Shown: positions 7,589 to 16,875, counted from the first letter of the stretch. The stretch is 64,000 nucleotides of DNA from Mesorhizobium sp. (GCA_004020545.1 SAQE01000007.1:62001-126000); one strand, 5' to 3'. Made by a program: numbers and translations. Notes: generated by a model from the sequence alone, not told the origin.

Positions 7589-8791
7589 ATGGGCATGCGA
7601 TACAATGGCCGGCCGTTTGATTCGGGGGATTTTGCAAAGGATTTTGAAGCTGCGGCTGTCGAGAGCATCAAGGAACAGCTGTGGGAGAGGTTCAGTGCCA
7701 TTCGCCGTCCTGATACAGGCAAGTTTCCCACTGTCCTGGTCCTTGGAGAAGCCCTTGACGATTTGCGGCTCAGTATTGAGGGCTCGCCGCAGCTTCTCGC
7801 GCTGGTGAAGGACAAGATGAGCGACAATGAGCAGGCGTCGACTGTGTTCCTGCCCCTGCAACAGGGCTCCCCGAAAGCCTTTCTCAGCTACTCGTTCGCC
7901 GATCGCGAGCTAGCAGAGACGGTCGCGCGCGCCCTGATGGCGGATGGAATCGATACCTGGTGGGCGGAATGGGAGATCCGTTCCGGAGATTCCTTGCGCC
8001 GCAAAATCGACGAGGGACTGGGCAACTGCACGCATTTCATCGTGCTGCTGACTCCGAGCGCCATGCAGAAGCCGTGGGTCCAGCAGGAGATGGATGCCGG
8101 CCTGGTCCGCCGCATCTCTGGGCAGGCGCGCTTCATAGCCCTTCGCTACTGTGTCGCGGCACGGGAATTGCCGCCGCTTCTGTCGGGCATGCTCTCGCCA
8201 GAACTTGATGCCGCGCGCCTAGACGAAGGCGTGCGCAATCTGGTGAACGACATCCATGGCGTGACGCGTGAGCCGCAGCTCGGCCCAGCGCCCATTGCGG
8301 CTGTGCAGCCGGCGACGGGTTACTCCAAGGTCGCAACGGCAATTGCCAAGATCTTTGTTGAGGAGACGTCGGATGCAATGTTCTCGCACCCTCAGAAAGG
8401 GGTAGATGAGCTGGCGGCCACCATTGAAGCGTCAGAGGAGGACATCGAGGACGCTCTGCACGAGCTGCGCGATCTGGTTTCCGTCAGCTTCGGCCGCGTC
8501 TTGCCCAAGGAGGACCTGTTTGCCACATTCGACAAATATTTCATGGATTGGTCGCCCGAAGATGACGCACTGCGTATCGCTGCCGACCTGATCAACGACC
8601 CGTTAATGCCCCACGATACAGGCCAGGTCGCCGAGCGGTACGGCTGGGAGCCGAGGCGCATAAACCCCGCTCTGGCCTATCTGATGGCCCGCAAGCTGAT
8701 CGTCGACTACAAGGTACTCGCCAGCCAGTACAATTCGATCCGGGTGGTGAAAACGGACGCCACGCGGCGCTTCGTGAAGAGCCGAAGCTGA
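7589..8791 (+). CDS. TIR-domain protein (candidate NADase effector)
   Basis: A 400-residue protein starting MGMRYNGRPF behind a CGAGGA ribosome site. After about 90 residues comes a TIR domain (roughly 90-230): KAFLSYSFADRELAETVARAL, then DTWWAEWEIRSGDSL, then THFIVLLTPSAMQKPWVQQEMDAGL. The Glu in PWVQQEM lies where NAD-cleaving TIR domains carry their catalytic Glu. The C-terminal 170 residues are helical with two winged-helix-like stretches (IEASEEDIEDALHELRDLVSV; EPRRINPALAYLMARKLIV), which may sense something or bind DNA. TIR effectors kill infected cells by NAD depletion in several defence systems; that role is inferred from the family and neighbourhood. Confidence 0.85.
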   Translation: MGMRYNGRPFDSGDFAKDFEAAAVESIKEQLWERFSAIRRPDTGKFPTVLVLGEALDDLRLSIEGSPQLLALVKDKMSDNEQASTVFLPLQQGSPKAFLSYSFADRELAETVARALMADGIDTWWAEWEIRSGDSLRRKIDEGLGNCTHFIVLLTPSAMQKPWVQQEMDAGLVRRISGQARFIALRYCVAARELPPLLSGMLSPELDAARLDEGVRNLVNDIHGVTREPQLGPAPIAAVQPATGYSKVATAIAKIFVEETSDAMFSHPQKGVDELAATIEASEEDIEDALHELRDLVSVSFGRVLPKEDLFATFDKYFMDWSPEDDALRIAADLINDPLMPHDTGQVAERYGWEPRRINPALAYLMARKLIVDYKVLASQYNSIRVVKTDATRRFVKSRS

Positions 8792-8828
8792 GGATGCCAA
8801 TCCGCAGGGTCATGCCCGACAAGGTGCA

Positions 8829-9986
8829 GTGACCGGAGAGCCCGACCACAGGACCATGGAGCAGTCACCCTTCTATTTTGGCAAATGGGGAGACGTCCCC
8901 ATCGACGGCGATGTGAGGCCATTTAGCATCTTCAACCCGGTCCGCAGCGGGGCGGGACGGACGAACCGAAAACACCACTTCATCTCGGTCACCTATATGG
9001 AAGGCTTCGCCGATGACCGCGGCCGCGTCCAAGTCTATCGGGCCGAGGCGCCAGAGGCACCGCTGCCGAAGCAGCCGAGGGCAACTGGGTACGAGAACTA
9101 CTATTACTCTCAGAAACTCCCCGGTGGCGGTCAAGAAAACCATAGATTCGAAGACCTCTGGAATCCGATCGAGACCGTTTGGCCGGAGACCGTCCGTGCG
9201 CTTCAAGCACGTCGTCTTTCACCGGCTTTATCCTTCAATGTCCAAGGCATGCAAACGATCATGCGCACGCGCGTTCCGGCGACCCGTGATCGCATTGCGC
9301 TTATGCTGGAGGCTAAGCTGCGAAGCGAATGCAAGGTGCTCGAGGAAATCGGTAAACTGCCCCCAGACTTGGAACGCTACGCCGGTCAGTTCGACACAGT
9401 CCCGGTCGGCATCAATCCGCAAGAAACTCTGCTCGCGATGGAGGACGAATTCCAGACGTTCGGCGATCTCTGCTTTAGGCTTGGCTTCGAGGTTCTTCAC
9501 AACAAGACCGACATCCCATTCCTCACCTCCGACAATCCGGTGTGCACCTATGACCCGCGCAAACCGCTGCTCGCACGCACCCCCTACGATCACTCCAGTG
9601 ACATCGAGCTGATCTTTCCCCTGACCGCCCGCATGCTGGTGCTCGGTTCAAACAAGCGTCAGCCGTTTGGCGTCCTGTCACGGCACCGCGACGTCACGGA
9701 TAAGCACAAAGTTCGCCGGTTCAATCGAACAATCGCTCAATTCGCGTACCGGATGACCGTCGGCCAGGACCGGTCGAGCGATGCGCTGATTTGTGCCCAT
9801 GCTCGTCTCGTACCGACGATCAGCACCGAGGTCCGCCGACACAACAATGAAATCCAGATCGTCTGGCGGCATATCTTCGGGTCGAAACCTGCTCTTTCTC
9901 AGTACATTGACACTCCGAAAAAGGCCTCTCGGCTAGAAGCGAAAATGGCCTCAGCCGCATCGAGCCCCGTGTCCGACGGGAGCTAG
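8829..9986 (+). CDS. DUF4238 domain-containing protein
   Basis: A 385-residue protein with the DUF4238 hallmarks: KHHFISVTYMEGFADDRGRVQVYRA near residue 45, a helical middle, and IPFLTSDNPVCTYDP followed by IELIFPLTARMLVLGS near residues 235-275. The function of the family is unknown. It starts 37 bp after the TIR gene in the same direction. The GTG at 8829 or the ATG at 8856 could be the start; neither has a strong ribosome site. The TIR-DUF4238 pairing may form a two-gene unit. Confidence 0.8.
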   Translation: MTGEPDHRTMEQSPFYFGKWGDVPIDGDVRPFSIFNPVRSGAGRTNRKHHFISVTYMEGFADDRGRVQVYRAEAPEAPLPKQPRATGYENYYYSQKLPGGGQENHRFEDLWNPIETVWPETVRALQARRLSPALSFNVQGMQTIMRTRVPATRDRIALMLEAKLRSECKVLEEIGKLPPDLERYAGQFDTVPVGINPQETLLAMEDEFQTFGDLCFRLGFEVLHNKTDIPFLTSDNPVCTYDPRKPLLARTPYDHSSDIELIFPLTARMLVLGSNKRQPFGVLSRHRDVTDKHKVRRFNRTIAQFAYRMTVGQDRSSDALICAHARLVPTISTEVRRHNNEIQIVWRHIFGSKPALSQYIDTPKKASRLEAKMASAASSPVSDGS

Positions 9987-10177
9987 TAGCGCAGGAAAGA
10001 GACGTCTGCACTGCGGCGCGTCAAGCGCCTCCGGCAGCAGTATTCCCTAACCAAGCCGCGGCTGTTGCTTCGACAGACCGTCCCAGATTAACTCGCTGAA
10101 AGAAGGGGATAGATTGAAATTCCGCAGCTTGACCATGCGAGGTGTGCTAGTTCTCTCTGCTCTGCAAAGGAGACATC

Positions 10178-10687
10178 ATGTCCGACGTGACGCGGGAACG
10201 CGTGACAGACGAACTTCTCCGCATGGAAGAAGATTGTATTCATTCCGGCAAAGCGCACTTCAACGCTTCAGCGCGCTGGGCGGTGTGGAACTATGTCTTC
10301 GGCATTCCCTCGGTGATCCTCAGCACCGCAGCGGGCGCTGCTTTTTTCAAGGACTATCCTGTCGTCGCGGGTTCCATGGCGCTTTGCGTTGCCGTCCTCA
10401 CGTCGCTGATGACGTTCCTGAAACCCGGTGAGAAGTCGGCTGACCACAAGAGTTCGGGCGACCAGTACCTGGCGCTACGCAACAATTCCCGCGTTTTCCG
10501 CGAGGTCGAACTCGACAACACGCCCGATGCCGAAACCGTGCTGACCGCCCTGAAAGGCTTCACCACGCGGCGCGATGAACTGAACCAGGCAAGCCCTGCT
10601 TTTTCAGACCGCGATTTTAAGAAGGCCCGCGACGGCATTAACGCCGGCGAAGCCAAGCACGCGGTCGACAAAGGTTCCCACCAATGA
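10178..10687 (+). CDS. SLATT-domain membrane protein (CBASS-type pore effector)
   Basis: A 169-residue protein with an N-terminal amphipathic region, two adjacent membrane segments (WNYVFGIPSVILSTAAGAAFF and VVAGSMALCVAVLTSLMTFL) and a soluble helical C-terminus (YLALRNNSRVFREVEL...). This layout matches SLATT proteins, predicted pore-forming effectors coupled to nucleotide second-messenger synthases. A GCAAAGGAGA ribosome site precedes the ATG. The gene overlaps the nucleotidyltransferase start (ATGA), so the two proteins are made together. Confidence 0.85.
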   Translation: MSDVTRERVTDELLRMEEDCIHSGKAHFNASARWAVWNYVFGIPSVILSTAAGAAFFKDYPVVAGSMALCVAVLTSLMTFLKPGEKSADHKSSGDQYLALRNNSRVFREVELDNTPDAETVLTALKGFTTRRDELNQASPAFSDRDFKKARDGINAGEAKHAVDKGSHQ

Positions 10688-11463
10688 CAGTCAATAGCTA
10701 CCTCGTATCCCGTGCAAGCGACGCGGTGCTCTCGGCCGACGAGAAGGCCTCGATCGCGACCTCGGTCACGACCTTGAGCTCCCGGCTGGCCAGTTATTTC
10801 ACGGTCGCCGGTGATGGCCTAACGTCGCATTTCCGGTTCGGCTCGCACACCCGTGGCACGATCCTTCCCCGGAAGATGGATGCGCACTCGGACGTTGACT
10901 ACATGATCGTTTTTGAAAAAGGCGGACTGAACCCACAGACCTACCTCACCCGACTGCGTAAGTTCGCCGAGCAGAAATACGCCAACTCCGAACTTTACCA
11001 ATCGAGCCCCACGGTGGTGCTGGAGCTCAACCATATCAAGTTCGACCTAGTGCCCGCCTTGTTCTCGTGGGGCACGACGTATCAGATCCCCAAGGGTCCC
11101 GATGAGTGGCAAAGCACGAACCCGAACGATTTCAACAGCACGCTCGAGACTGTCAACGGCAACAATTCCTATTTGATCAAGCCAACCGTCCGCCTCGTCA
11201 AATTCTGGAACGCAGAAGCCGGCTATGTCTACGATTCGTACGGCCTCGAAAAATGGATCGTCGGCCTGGGCTTTTATGGCTGCTACACCCAGAAGGACTA
11301 CTTCTTCAAAGTGTTCGACAACCTGTCGGCGAACGAAGTGGCCCAATGGCGCAACGACAAGATCACGCGCGCCAAGGACATCATCGCCAGGGTCCGCAAG
11401 TACGAAGCCGATGACATGCCGAATTCGGCTGAGATCGAGGTCAAGAAGCTTGTCCCGGCATAG
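10684..11463 (+). CDS. CD-NTase/SMODS-type nucleotidyltransferase (CBASS synthase)
   Basis: A 259-residue protein with the polymerase-beta-type active site: FGSHTRGT (GS motif, about residues 51-58), then SDVDYMIVF with two metal-binding Asp, and a third acidic residue in IKFDLVPALF. A GNNSYLIKPTVRLVKFWN helix typical of the SMODS C-terminal half follows. CD-NTases make cyclic oligonucleotides on phage infection and activate the linked effector, here the SLATT protein. It is shorter than many CD-NTases (about 300-400 residues). No Cap2/Cap3 genes are adjacent, so this would be a minimal two-gene CBASS. Confidence 0.85.
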   Translation: MTVNSYLVSRASDAVLSADEKASIATSVTTLSSRLASYFTVAGDGLTSHFRFGSHTRGTILPRKMDAHSDVDYMIVFEKGGLNPQTYLTRLRKFAEQKYANSELYQSSPTVVLELNHIKFDLVPALFSWGTTYQIPKGPDEWQSTNPNDFNSTLETVNGNNSYLIKPTVRLVKFWNAEAGYVYDSYGLEKWIVGLGFYGCYTQKDYFFKVFDNLSANEVAQWRNDKITRAKDIIARVRKYEADDMPNSAEIEVKKLVPA

Positions 11464-11847
11464 CGAGCAACTCTTGTGATAGCTCTTCCGCTCCGACCAA
11501 CGCGGCTGAGCCTGCTGTCCCTGTAAACGCGATCATGCGCATCAGTGATCGCAGGCCGGTCAAATGCCCTGTCCCCTCCCCGTCGTTGGAGTGAGCACCT
11601 TGAGCGAAGCCAGGTCAACCTGTCCAACGTGCCCCACGCCTCTGTGATTGGGACATGCGCCGACGCTCCAAACCACCTATCAGTCGCGTCGACCTAGCCT
11701 AGAAAACCTGTCGAGGCTCCGCGACAACTCGCGCTTCGGGCGGCGATTGGCGGGTTAACGCTGGGGACTTTGTCCGAACAATCTAGTCCTATTTCGGACG
11801 AGATCACGGTTGAGACGTCAGCAATATGCTACGAATTTCGGCCGCGG
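11464..11847. other. Non-coding gap between CBASS pair and scpB
   Basis: This 384-bp gap separates the rightward CBASS-like pair from the leftward ScpB gene. I see no convincing gene, repeat or RNA in it. Confidence 0.4.
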
Positions 11848-12564
11848 CTATTCGTCGAGTTCGCCTCCGACATCCTCTGGGCCGACGGCAAAGTCTGGCA
11901 TGATGTCACCGCCCAGCAACTTCTCCTTCGACAGCAGCCCGGCATCCTCAAGCGCCTCGAAATCCGGCAGGTCGCGCAGCGTGTCGAGCCCGAACTCCAG
12001 CAGAAATTCTTTTGTCGTCACGTAGGTGTAGGGCGCGCCCGGCGTCGGGCTACGCGGACCGGAAGCGATCAGGCCGGCACCGCGCAGATGACCAATAAAA
12101 TCGCGACTGATCTCCTTGCCGAAGAAAGACGACAACTCGGCGCGGGTGATCGGCTGGAAGTAGCCGATGCACATCAGCACAAGCACCTCCGACTGCGTGA
12201 GGTCCACCGCGCGCTCATTACCGCCGACTGCACTGCGGATAGCGTCTGCATAAGCCGGCCGGGTCAGATGCTTCCAGCCACCAGCGACGGCGACGAGGTC
12301 ATAGGGTCGACCGCGGAGTTCTTCGCGGATGTCGTCGATCAGCAGGTCGATGCTGCAGTTTTTTCCGACGATCCGCGCGAGCGTCTCGCGGCCGACCGGT
12401 TCGCTGGCGGCGAAGATGGTCGCTTCGACACGGTTCTTCCATTCGCGCCAGCGCGCCTCCGGCGGCAGGTGATCCAGCTCCCGGTCAAACAGCTGGTCAG
12501 CTGATCGACGGTCATCTGGCCGATCCTTTCCGCGTCTGCGCACCGCTTCCACCATGGTCGTCAC
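11848..12564 (-). CDS. ScpB-like segregation and condensation protein (accessory paralogue)
   Basis: A 238-residue protein with the two winged-helix layout of ScpB: RVEATIFAASEPVGRETLARIVG near residues 45-67, then LTQSEVLVLMCIGYFQPITRAELSSFFGKEISRDFIGHLRGAGLI and the diagnostic PYTYVTTKEFLLEFGLDTLRDLPDF. ScpB joins SMC and ScpA kleisin in chromosome condensation. Here it is paired with DUF1403 rather than ScpA, a combination seen on rhizobial plasmids and islands, so it is probably a mobile-element copy and not the chromosomal scpB. Its ATG overlaps the DUF1403 stop by 4 bp. Confidence 0.85.
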   Translation of the reverse strand: MTTMVEAVRRRGKDRPDDRRSADQLFDRELDHLPPEARWREWKNRVEATIFAASEPVGRETLARIVGKNCSIDLLIDDIREELRGRPYDLVAVAGGWKHLTRPAYADAIRSAVGGNERAVDLTQSEVLVLMCIGYFQPITRAELSSFFGKEISRDFIGHLRGAGLIASGPRSPTPGAPYTYVTTKEFLLEFGLDTLRDLPDFEALEDAGLLSKEKLLGGDIMPDFAVGPEDVGGELDE

Positions 12565-13586
12565 AGCCCGTAGATGCGAAAGGTTGGGCGGCCCGACAGC
12601 TCGCGGACGGCACCGAGTTCGACCAGCCGGTCGAACAGCCGGCGCAGGCCACGGTCGCTCATGCCGGCGATCTTTTCGGATGCGACGATCGCGTCGTCGG
12701 CCAAGAGCCGTTCGACAACAGCGTCCGCTGCCTTGGCCCTGAGTTTCGGCGCGACGCCAAGCAGTTTTTCCGCACGGCGCTCGAGTTCCGTAAAAAGATC
12801 GATGGCGCGCAGCGCAGCGCGGGCCTGGGCGGCAAGCAGAATTTTGGCACGCTCAGGATCTGTCTCAATGCCTGTCGCCACAAAACTGACTGCCGATCGA
12901 CGCGGGCGGGCGCTTTTGCCCAAGGCGATCTCACCGCCCAGCAAAGGGACTGCATGCGTCCAGCCTAGCCGCTGCGCGAGCAAGGCATCGGCAAGCCAGG
13001 CTCCGAGAACGCGCCCGAAGCCGTGGCGTTCGGCGATCGCGATGGCGCCGGTTATCGTTCCGACCGTCCCGTCACTGGCGGCGAGCTGTCGGAGATCGTC
13101 CGTCAGATCGCTCGGGCTCTCGTCATTGCGCGCGAGACCGAGGTCTTCCAGCACCGAGCCGATGCTTGCCTCGGTCAGCAGTTTCTCCACCGGCATTCCG
13201 GCCAGCCGGCGCCAGGCCATAAGGATGCGGCCAGGGGGGCCGACATTGTCGCCCGGCCGGGTGAGCAGCACGGCATCCCGCAGGGCCGCCTCATCCTCGA
13301 CGCGTCCCATCTGCTTTGCGGTCGTCGCGGCCGCCGAAAGCGCCAGGCGTTGCCGCCAGGCGCCGGCCCACGGCTCCTGACGGCGGACCACCGCGTCGAG
13401 CGCGCCGATCGTGGCGCCCGCGGCGAGCGCCACGTCCTCGAACTCGTTCCCCGCAAGGCTTTGCGCATCCGGGACGGCCCGGCGCAGCCAGGCCGGCACC
13501 GTTGCCATCGGCGCGGTTGAAGGGGCGCTGGCAAGCGTGGCGAAGTGGCGCGGAGAGGGTTTGGGGCGAAGAATCATTGAAAGCAC
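12561..13586 (-). CDS. DUF1403 family protein
   Basis: An alanine- and arginine-rich protein of about 341 residues: PAWLRRAVPDAQSLAGNEFEDVALAAGATIGALDAVVRRQEPWAGAWRQRLAL at the N-terminus and EKIAGMSDRGLRRLFDRLVELGAVRELSGRPTFRIYGL at the C-terminus. This matches DUF1403, found in rhizobia next to ScpB and tyrosine recombinases. The C-terminal 50 residues look like a winged helix. The true start may be the ATG of MILRPKP at 13577. Function unknown; partnership with ScpB in element maintenance is inferred. Confidence 0.85.
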   Translation of the reverse strand: MLSMILRPKPSPRHFATLASAPSTAPMATVPAWLRRAVPDAQSLAGNEFEDVALAAGATIGALDAVVRRQEPWAGAWRQRLALSAAATTAKQMGRVEDEAALRDAVLLTRPGDNVGPPGRILMAWRRLAGMPVEKLLTEASIGSVLEDLGLARNDESPSDLTDDLRQLAASDGTVGTITGAIAIAERHGFGRVLGAWLADALLAQRLGWTHAVPLLGGEIALGKSARPRRSAVSFVATGIETDPERAKILLAAQARAALRAIDLFTELERRAEKLLGVAPKLRAKAADAVVERLLADDAIVASEKIAGMSDRGLRRLFDRLVELGAVRELSGRPTFRIYGL

Positions 13587-13827
13587 GATGAATCACGGCG
13601 GCGCTTTTGGCAACTGAAATAGGCAAAAAGCGCTGCGCCTGTCGCGCCCCAATAATGAACGATAATGTTGCCTTATCAGTCGTTTAACTCTTCACGAGTT
13701 CGTCCCTGCTAACAAGTAAGTCTCGACAGGGCACCTTTTTGCGCAGCCGGACGAAATTCCGTTCGGTCATGTCACGAAACGCTCGGCCCGCTCCTCTGCC
13801 GGCCGATGGTCAACGAAATCCCCTCCC

Positions 13828-14202
13828 CTAGCTGCGGTTGATCTCGGGGTCGTAGAAGCTGGCGCTGCTGACGCCCGACTTCAGATTGTCGGGAACGATC
13901 AGCCGGGGAACGCCTCCGAAGAAACGAAACATCCGGACATGCGAGCCGATCCAGTCCGGGAGCGTTTGCGTCCAAGTTGCCTCCGCAAAGGTGAAGCTGG
14001 ATGCGCCGAGCACTGCCACGAAGATCTCTGCCTCGCGGATCTCACCGGTCTTGCGATCAACAATCGGGATCTTCTTGCCGGAATAGTCGACGAAGACCTT
14101 GTCGCCGGCCGCATGCTCCTGGCGCATCATCGGCGAAAGCCGCTGCTCGAAACTGCGAAAGAGTTCGCAGAAGCGGCTAATATGTTCGGCATAACACTTC
14201 AC
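13828..14202 (-). pseudogene. IS21-family IstA transposase fragment
   Basis: About 124 residues of an IS21 IstA integrase core: [56 protein letters not shown] and FFGGVPRLIVPDNLKSG, ending abruptly at SFYDPEINRS. The N-terminal helix-turn-helix and the C-terminal third are missing, and no istB follows on this side. The DYSGKK Asp and the PDNLKSG Asp of the DDE triad are present, but the Glu is lost. Confidence 0.85.
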
Positions 14203-14205
14203 CTG

Positions 14206-14232
14206 TTATGTTGCGGCCAAATTTATGTTGCG
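14206..14232. repeat. Two direct copies of TTATGTTGCG
   Basis: TTATGTTGCG occurs at 14206-14215 and 14223-14232. A related TTATGTGGCG lies in inverse orientation near 14283-14292. A CATAAC/GTTATG inverted pair sits at 14190-14195 and 14205-14210. The cluster lies between the recombinase remnant and the IS21 fragment, so it may be a terminal binding site of a recombinase-trio-type element. That interpretation is tentative. Confidence 0.4.
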
Positions 14233-14311
14233 TCTCCGGGGGATGAGCCAAGGATGTCAGTGATTTCCTTGGCCCAAGCCGCCACATAAGAAGAACGGCG
14301 ATGGTAGTTCG

Positions 14312-14690
14312 CTACAGGGCTTTCAGGAATGCCATTAATGACGGCAGAGATCGCTGCCGTGGGGGCTCTTTCAAGCCGCTGACTTCAACCTTGGCCAACG
14401 CCTTTGCCTTCATTTCCAGATCAACCTCGGCGTAGATGTGCGTGGTGTCCAACGACACATGGCCGAGCCAGGCGCGGATCGTGTCGATATCGACGCCGGC
14501 ACGCAGGAGGTGGACGGCTGTCGTGTGACGAATCGTATGGGGCTGACGCGCTTCGTGGCCACGGCCTGACGCGCTTCGTGGCCACGGTCGGCACGGTTTT
14601 TCTCGCCATGGCGGCATATTGCGTCACGACGCGGTGTATTCCGAACCGTGTCAAAGGTTCCTTCATCCGCCCCAGAAAGACTGCATCGCT
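14312..14690 (-). pseudogene. Tyrosine recombinase C-terminal remnant
   Basis: The C-terminal catalytic part survives: HTIRHTTAVHLLRAGVDIDTIRAWLGHVSLDTTHIYAEVDLEMKAKALA contains the HxxR box, the LGH histidine and the nucleophile Tyr, and it ends naturally at LMAFLKAL. Upstream, in another frame, AVFLGRMKEPLTRFGIHRVVTQYAAMARKT is recognisable from the same family. The two parts are thrown out of frame by a tandem duplication of period 23 bp at 14543-14588. The N-terminal half is missing, cut by the IS21 remnant. Confidence 0.8.
14543..14588. repeat. Tandem duplication, period 23 bp, in the recombinase remnant
   Basis: The 22-mer beginning CTGACGCGCTTCG and ending GGCCACGG is present at 14543-14564 and again at 14566-14587, with a single C between the copies. 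As 23 is not a multiple of three, it frameshifts the recombinase. Confidence 0.9.
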
Positions 14691-14728
14691 CCTATCCCGA
14701 TCGGTCACGAGGCGAGCCAGCGATATCG

Positions 14729-16098
14729 CACGACGACGCGACACTTGAGCGGCTGCTGTTTGGCCGTGCCGGTCGTCCGCCGCAAGACCTAAGCGAACCG
14801 AACTTTGCGCTGATCGCCAGGGAGTTGAAGCGCAAGGGGGTGACGCTGACGCTGTTGTGGCAGGAGTATCGCGCCGCCAACCCCGACGGCTACGGCTACA
14901 CCTGGTTCTGCGAGCACTTCGCCGCTTTCGAGCGCCGGACGAGCGCGACATTCCGCAACCGGCATGCGGCGGGCGCGGTGATGCAGACGGACTATGCCGG
15001 GCAGACGGTGCCGGTGATCGATCCGGCGACCGGCATCATTTACCCGGCGCACATTTTTGTCGCGGTGCTGGGCGCCTCCAATCTGACCTTCGCCTTTGCC
15101 AGCTCCAGCCAGAAGCTGCCGGACTGGATCGAGGGCCAGGTGCGAGCGCTCGCCTTCTTCGGCGGCGTCACCAGAGCGATCGTGTGCGACAACCTGAAGG
15201 CCGGTGTCGTCAAGACGCTGTGGTTCGAGCCGACGCTGAACGCGACCTTTGCCGCGATGGCCGAGCATTACGACACCACCATCCTGCCGACCCGCAGCCG
15301 CAAGCCGCGCGACAAGGGCAAGGTCGAAGGCGCGGTGCTGATTGTCGAGCGCTGGATTCTGGCGCGGCTGAGGAACCGATCCTTCTTCTCGATCGCCGAG
15401 CTCAACGCGGCGATCGCCGAACTGCTCGAGGAGCTGAACAACCGGCCGATGCGCCATGTCGGCCAAAGCCGCCGCGAACTGTTCGGGGAGATCGAGCGGC
15501 TGCCTTGAAGCCGCTGCCGGCGGCACCGTTCGAATACGCCGAGTGGAAGTCGGCGAAGGTCCATCCTGACTACCATGTCGAGGTCGACAAGACCTTTTAC
15601 TCGGTGCCGCACCGGCTGATCGGGCGCACCGTCGAGGTGCGGCTCACGCATCGAGTGGTCGAGATCTTCCACGATCACCAGCGTGTCGCCAGCCATGTCC
15701 GTCGCTCACAGCGTTCCGGCCATGTCACCGTCAACGAACACATGCCCAAGGCGCACCAGCGCTACGCCAACACCACGCCGGCCAGCCTGATCAGCAGGGC
15801 GGCCAGGATCGGCCCCAACGCCGCCATCCTGGTCGAGCGCATGATGCGCGACCGGCCGCATCCGGAACAGGGATATCGCTCGGCCATGGGCATCCTGTCG
15901 CTGGCGCCGCGCTATGGGCCGGAGCGTCTCGATGCCGCCTGCGAGCGGGCGCTGCTGATCAACGCGATCGCCTACTCCTCCGTCACCGCCATCCTCAAAG
16001 CCGGCCTCGACCGGGCCAGCTCCGCAGAACCGGCAAAGCCGACACCCCAGACGCCAACATCCGCGGCTCCACCTATTACCGTGAAGGAAAAAGAAAGA
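14729..16098 (+). pseudogene. istA: IS21-family istA, 5'-truncated and frameshifted
   Basis: Frame 1 carries [73 protein letters not shown], the DDE core (DYAG, CDNLKAG) and [12 protein letters not shown], then stops at 15508. The family continuation [39 protein letters not shown] lies one frame away, implying loss of a base near 15500. A second shift near 16040-16085 separates it from the usual tail NIRGSTYY. The N-terminal helix-turn-helix is missing. The transposase cannot be functional as read. Confidence 0.88.
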
Positions 16099-16728
16099 AT
16101 GCTGACGAACCCTACCCTCGACCAGATGCAGGCCCTCGGTCTGGCCGGCATGGCTGCCGCCTGGCGCGAACTGGCCGAACGCAACAACGCCAACGAACTC
16201 AGCCGTGACGAGTGGCTCGGCCTGATGCTCGACCGCGAGGTCGCCATGCGGGCCGACAAGCGCGTCCGGAACCGGCTCGCCTCAGCCAGGCTGCGCTTTC
16301 CCGAAGCCTGCATCGAGGACATCGACTTTGCCGCGCCGCGCGGACTCGACCGGCGCAGCACCATGGCGCTCGCCCAGGGCAAATGGCTGAAAACTCATGA
16401 GAACCTGATCGTCACCGGCCAGACCGGAACCGGCAAGTCGTGGCTGGCCTGCGCCTTCGGACGGCAAGCGGCACGGCTCGATCATTCCGTGCTCTATGTG
16501 CGCGTGCCGCGCCTGTTCGAGGATTTGGCGCTCGCTCGTCTCGATGGCCGCTTCCCACGCCTCATCGACAAACTCACCCGCGCGCAACTGCTCATCCTCG
16601 ATGACTTCGGAACTCACAGCCTCACCGACCAACAGCGCTTCCATCTGTTCGAAATCGTCGAGGAACGCTATCGCCGCAAATCCACCCTGATCACCGCCCA
16701 GCTCCAGGGCGACGCGGGCCTTCCGTAA
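16099..16728 (+). pseudogene. istB: IS21-family istB ATPase, 3'-truncated
   Basis: Starts [22 protein letters not shown] as IstB proteins do. It contains the Walker A loop [15 protein letters not shown] near residue 110 and the Walker B LLILDDFG near residue 170, then ends shortly after [12 protein letters not shown] with an unrelated GDAGLP. About 60-70 residues, including the YLGDPTLADAILDRL-type C-terminus, are lost at a junction near 16705. IstB is the AAA+ helper that loads the IstA transposase. Confidence 0.88.
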
Positions 16729-16729
16729 C

Positions 16730-16875
16730 GAGACGAGCAGCCGCTCCAGTAGGACTTCATCCAATTCGGATGCTAGGCCCGAAACGCCGGTCGTGCTCAA
16801 CGATCCGGTCCTGTATCGACACTACGGTTTCATAACGAGCTACAAGGCTCGTGAGGACTTCCTGATGATCGGAGG
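16730..16875. other. Unrecognised fragment after the istB junction
   Basis: Both strands are briefly open here. The plus strand reads VVLNDPVLYRHYGFITSYKA and the minus strand [20 protein letters not shown]. Either could be the end of an older gene cut by the IS21 element. I cannot assign a family. Confidence 0.3.
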
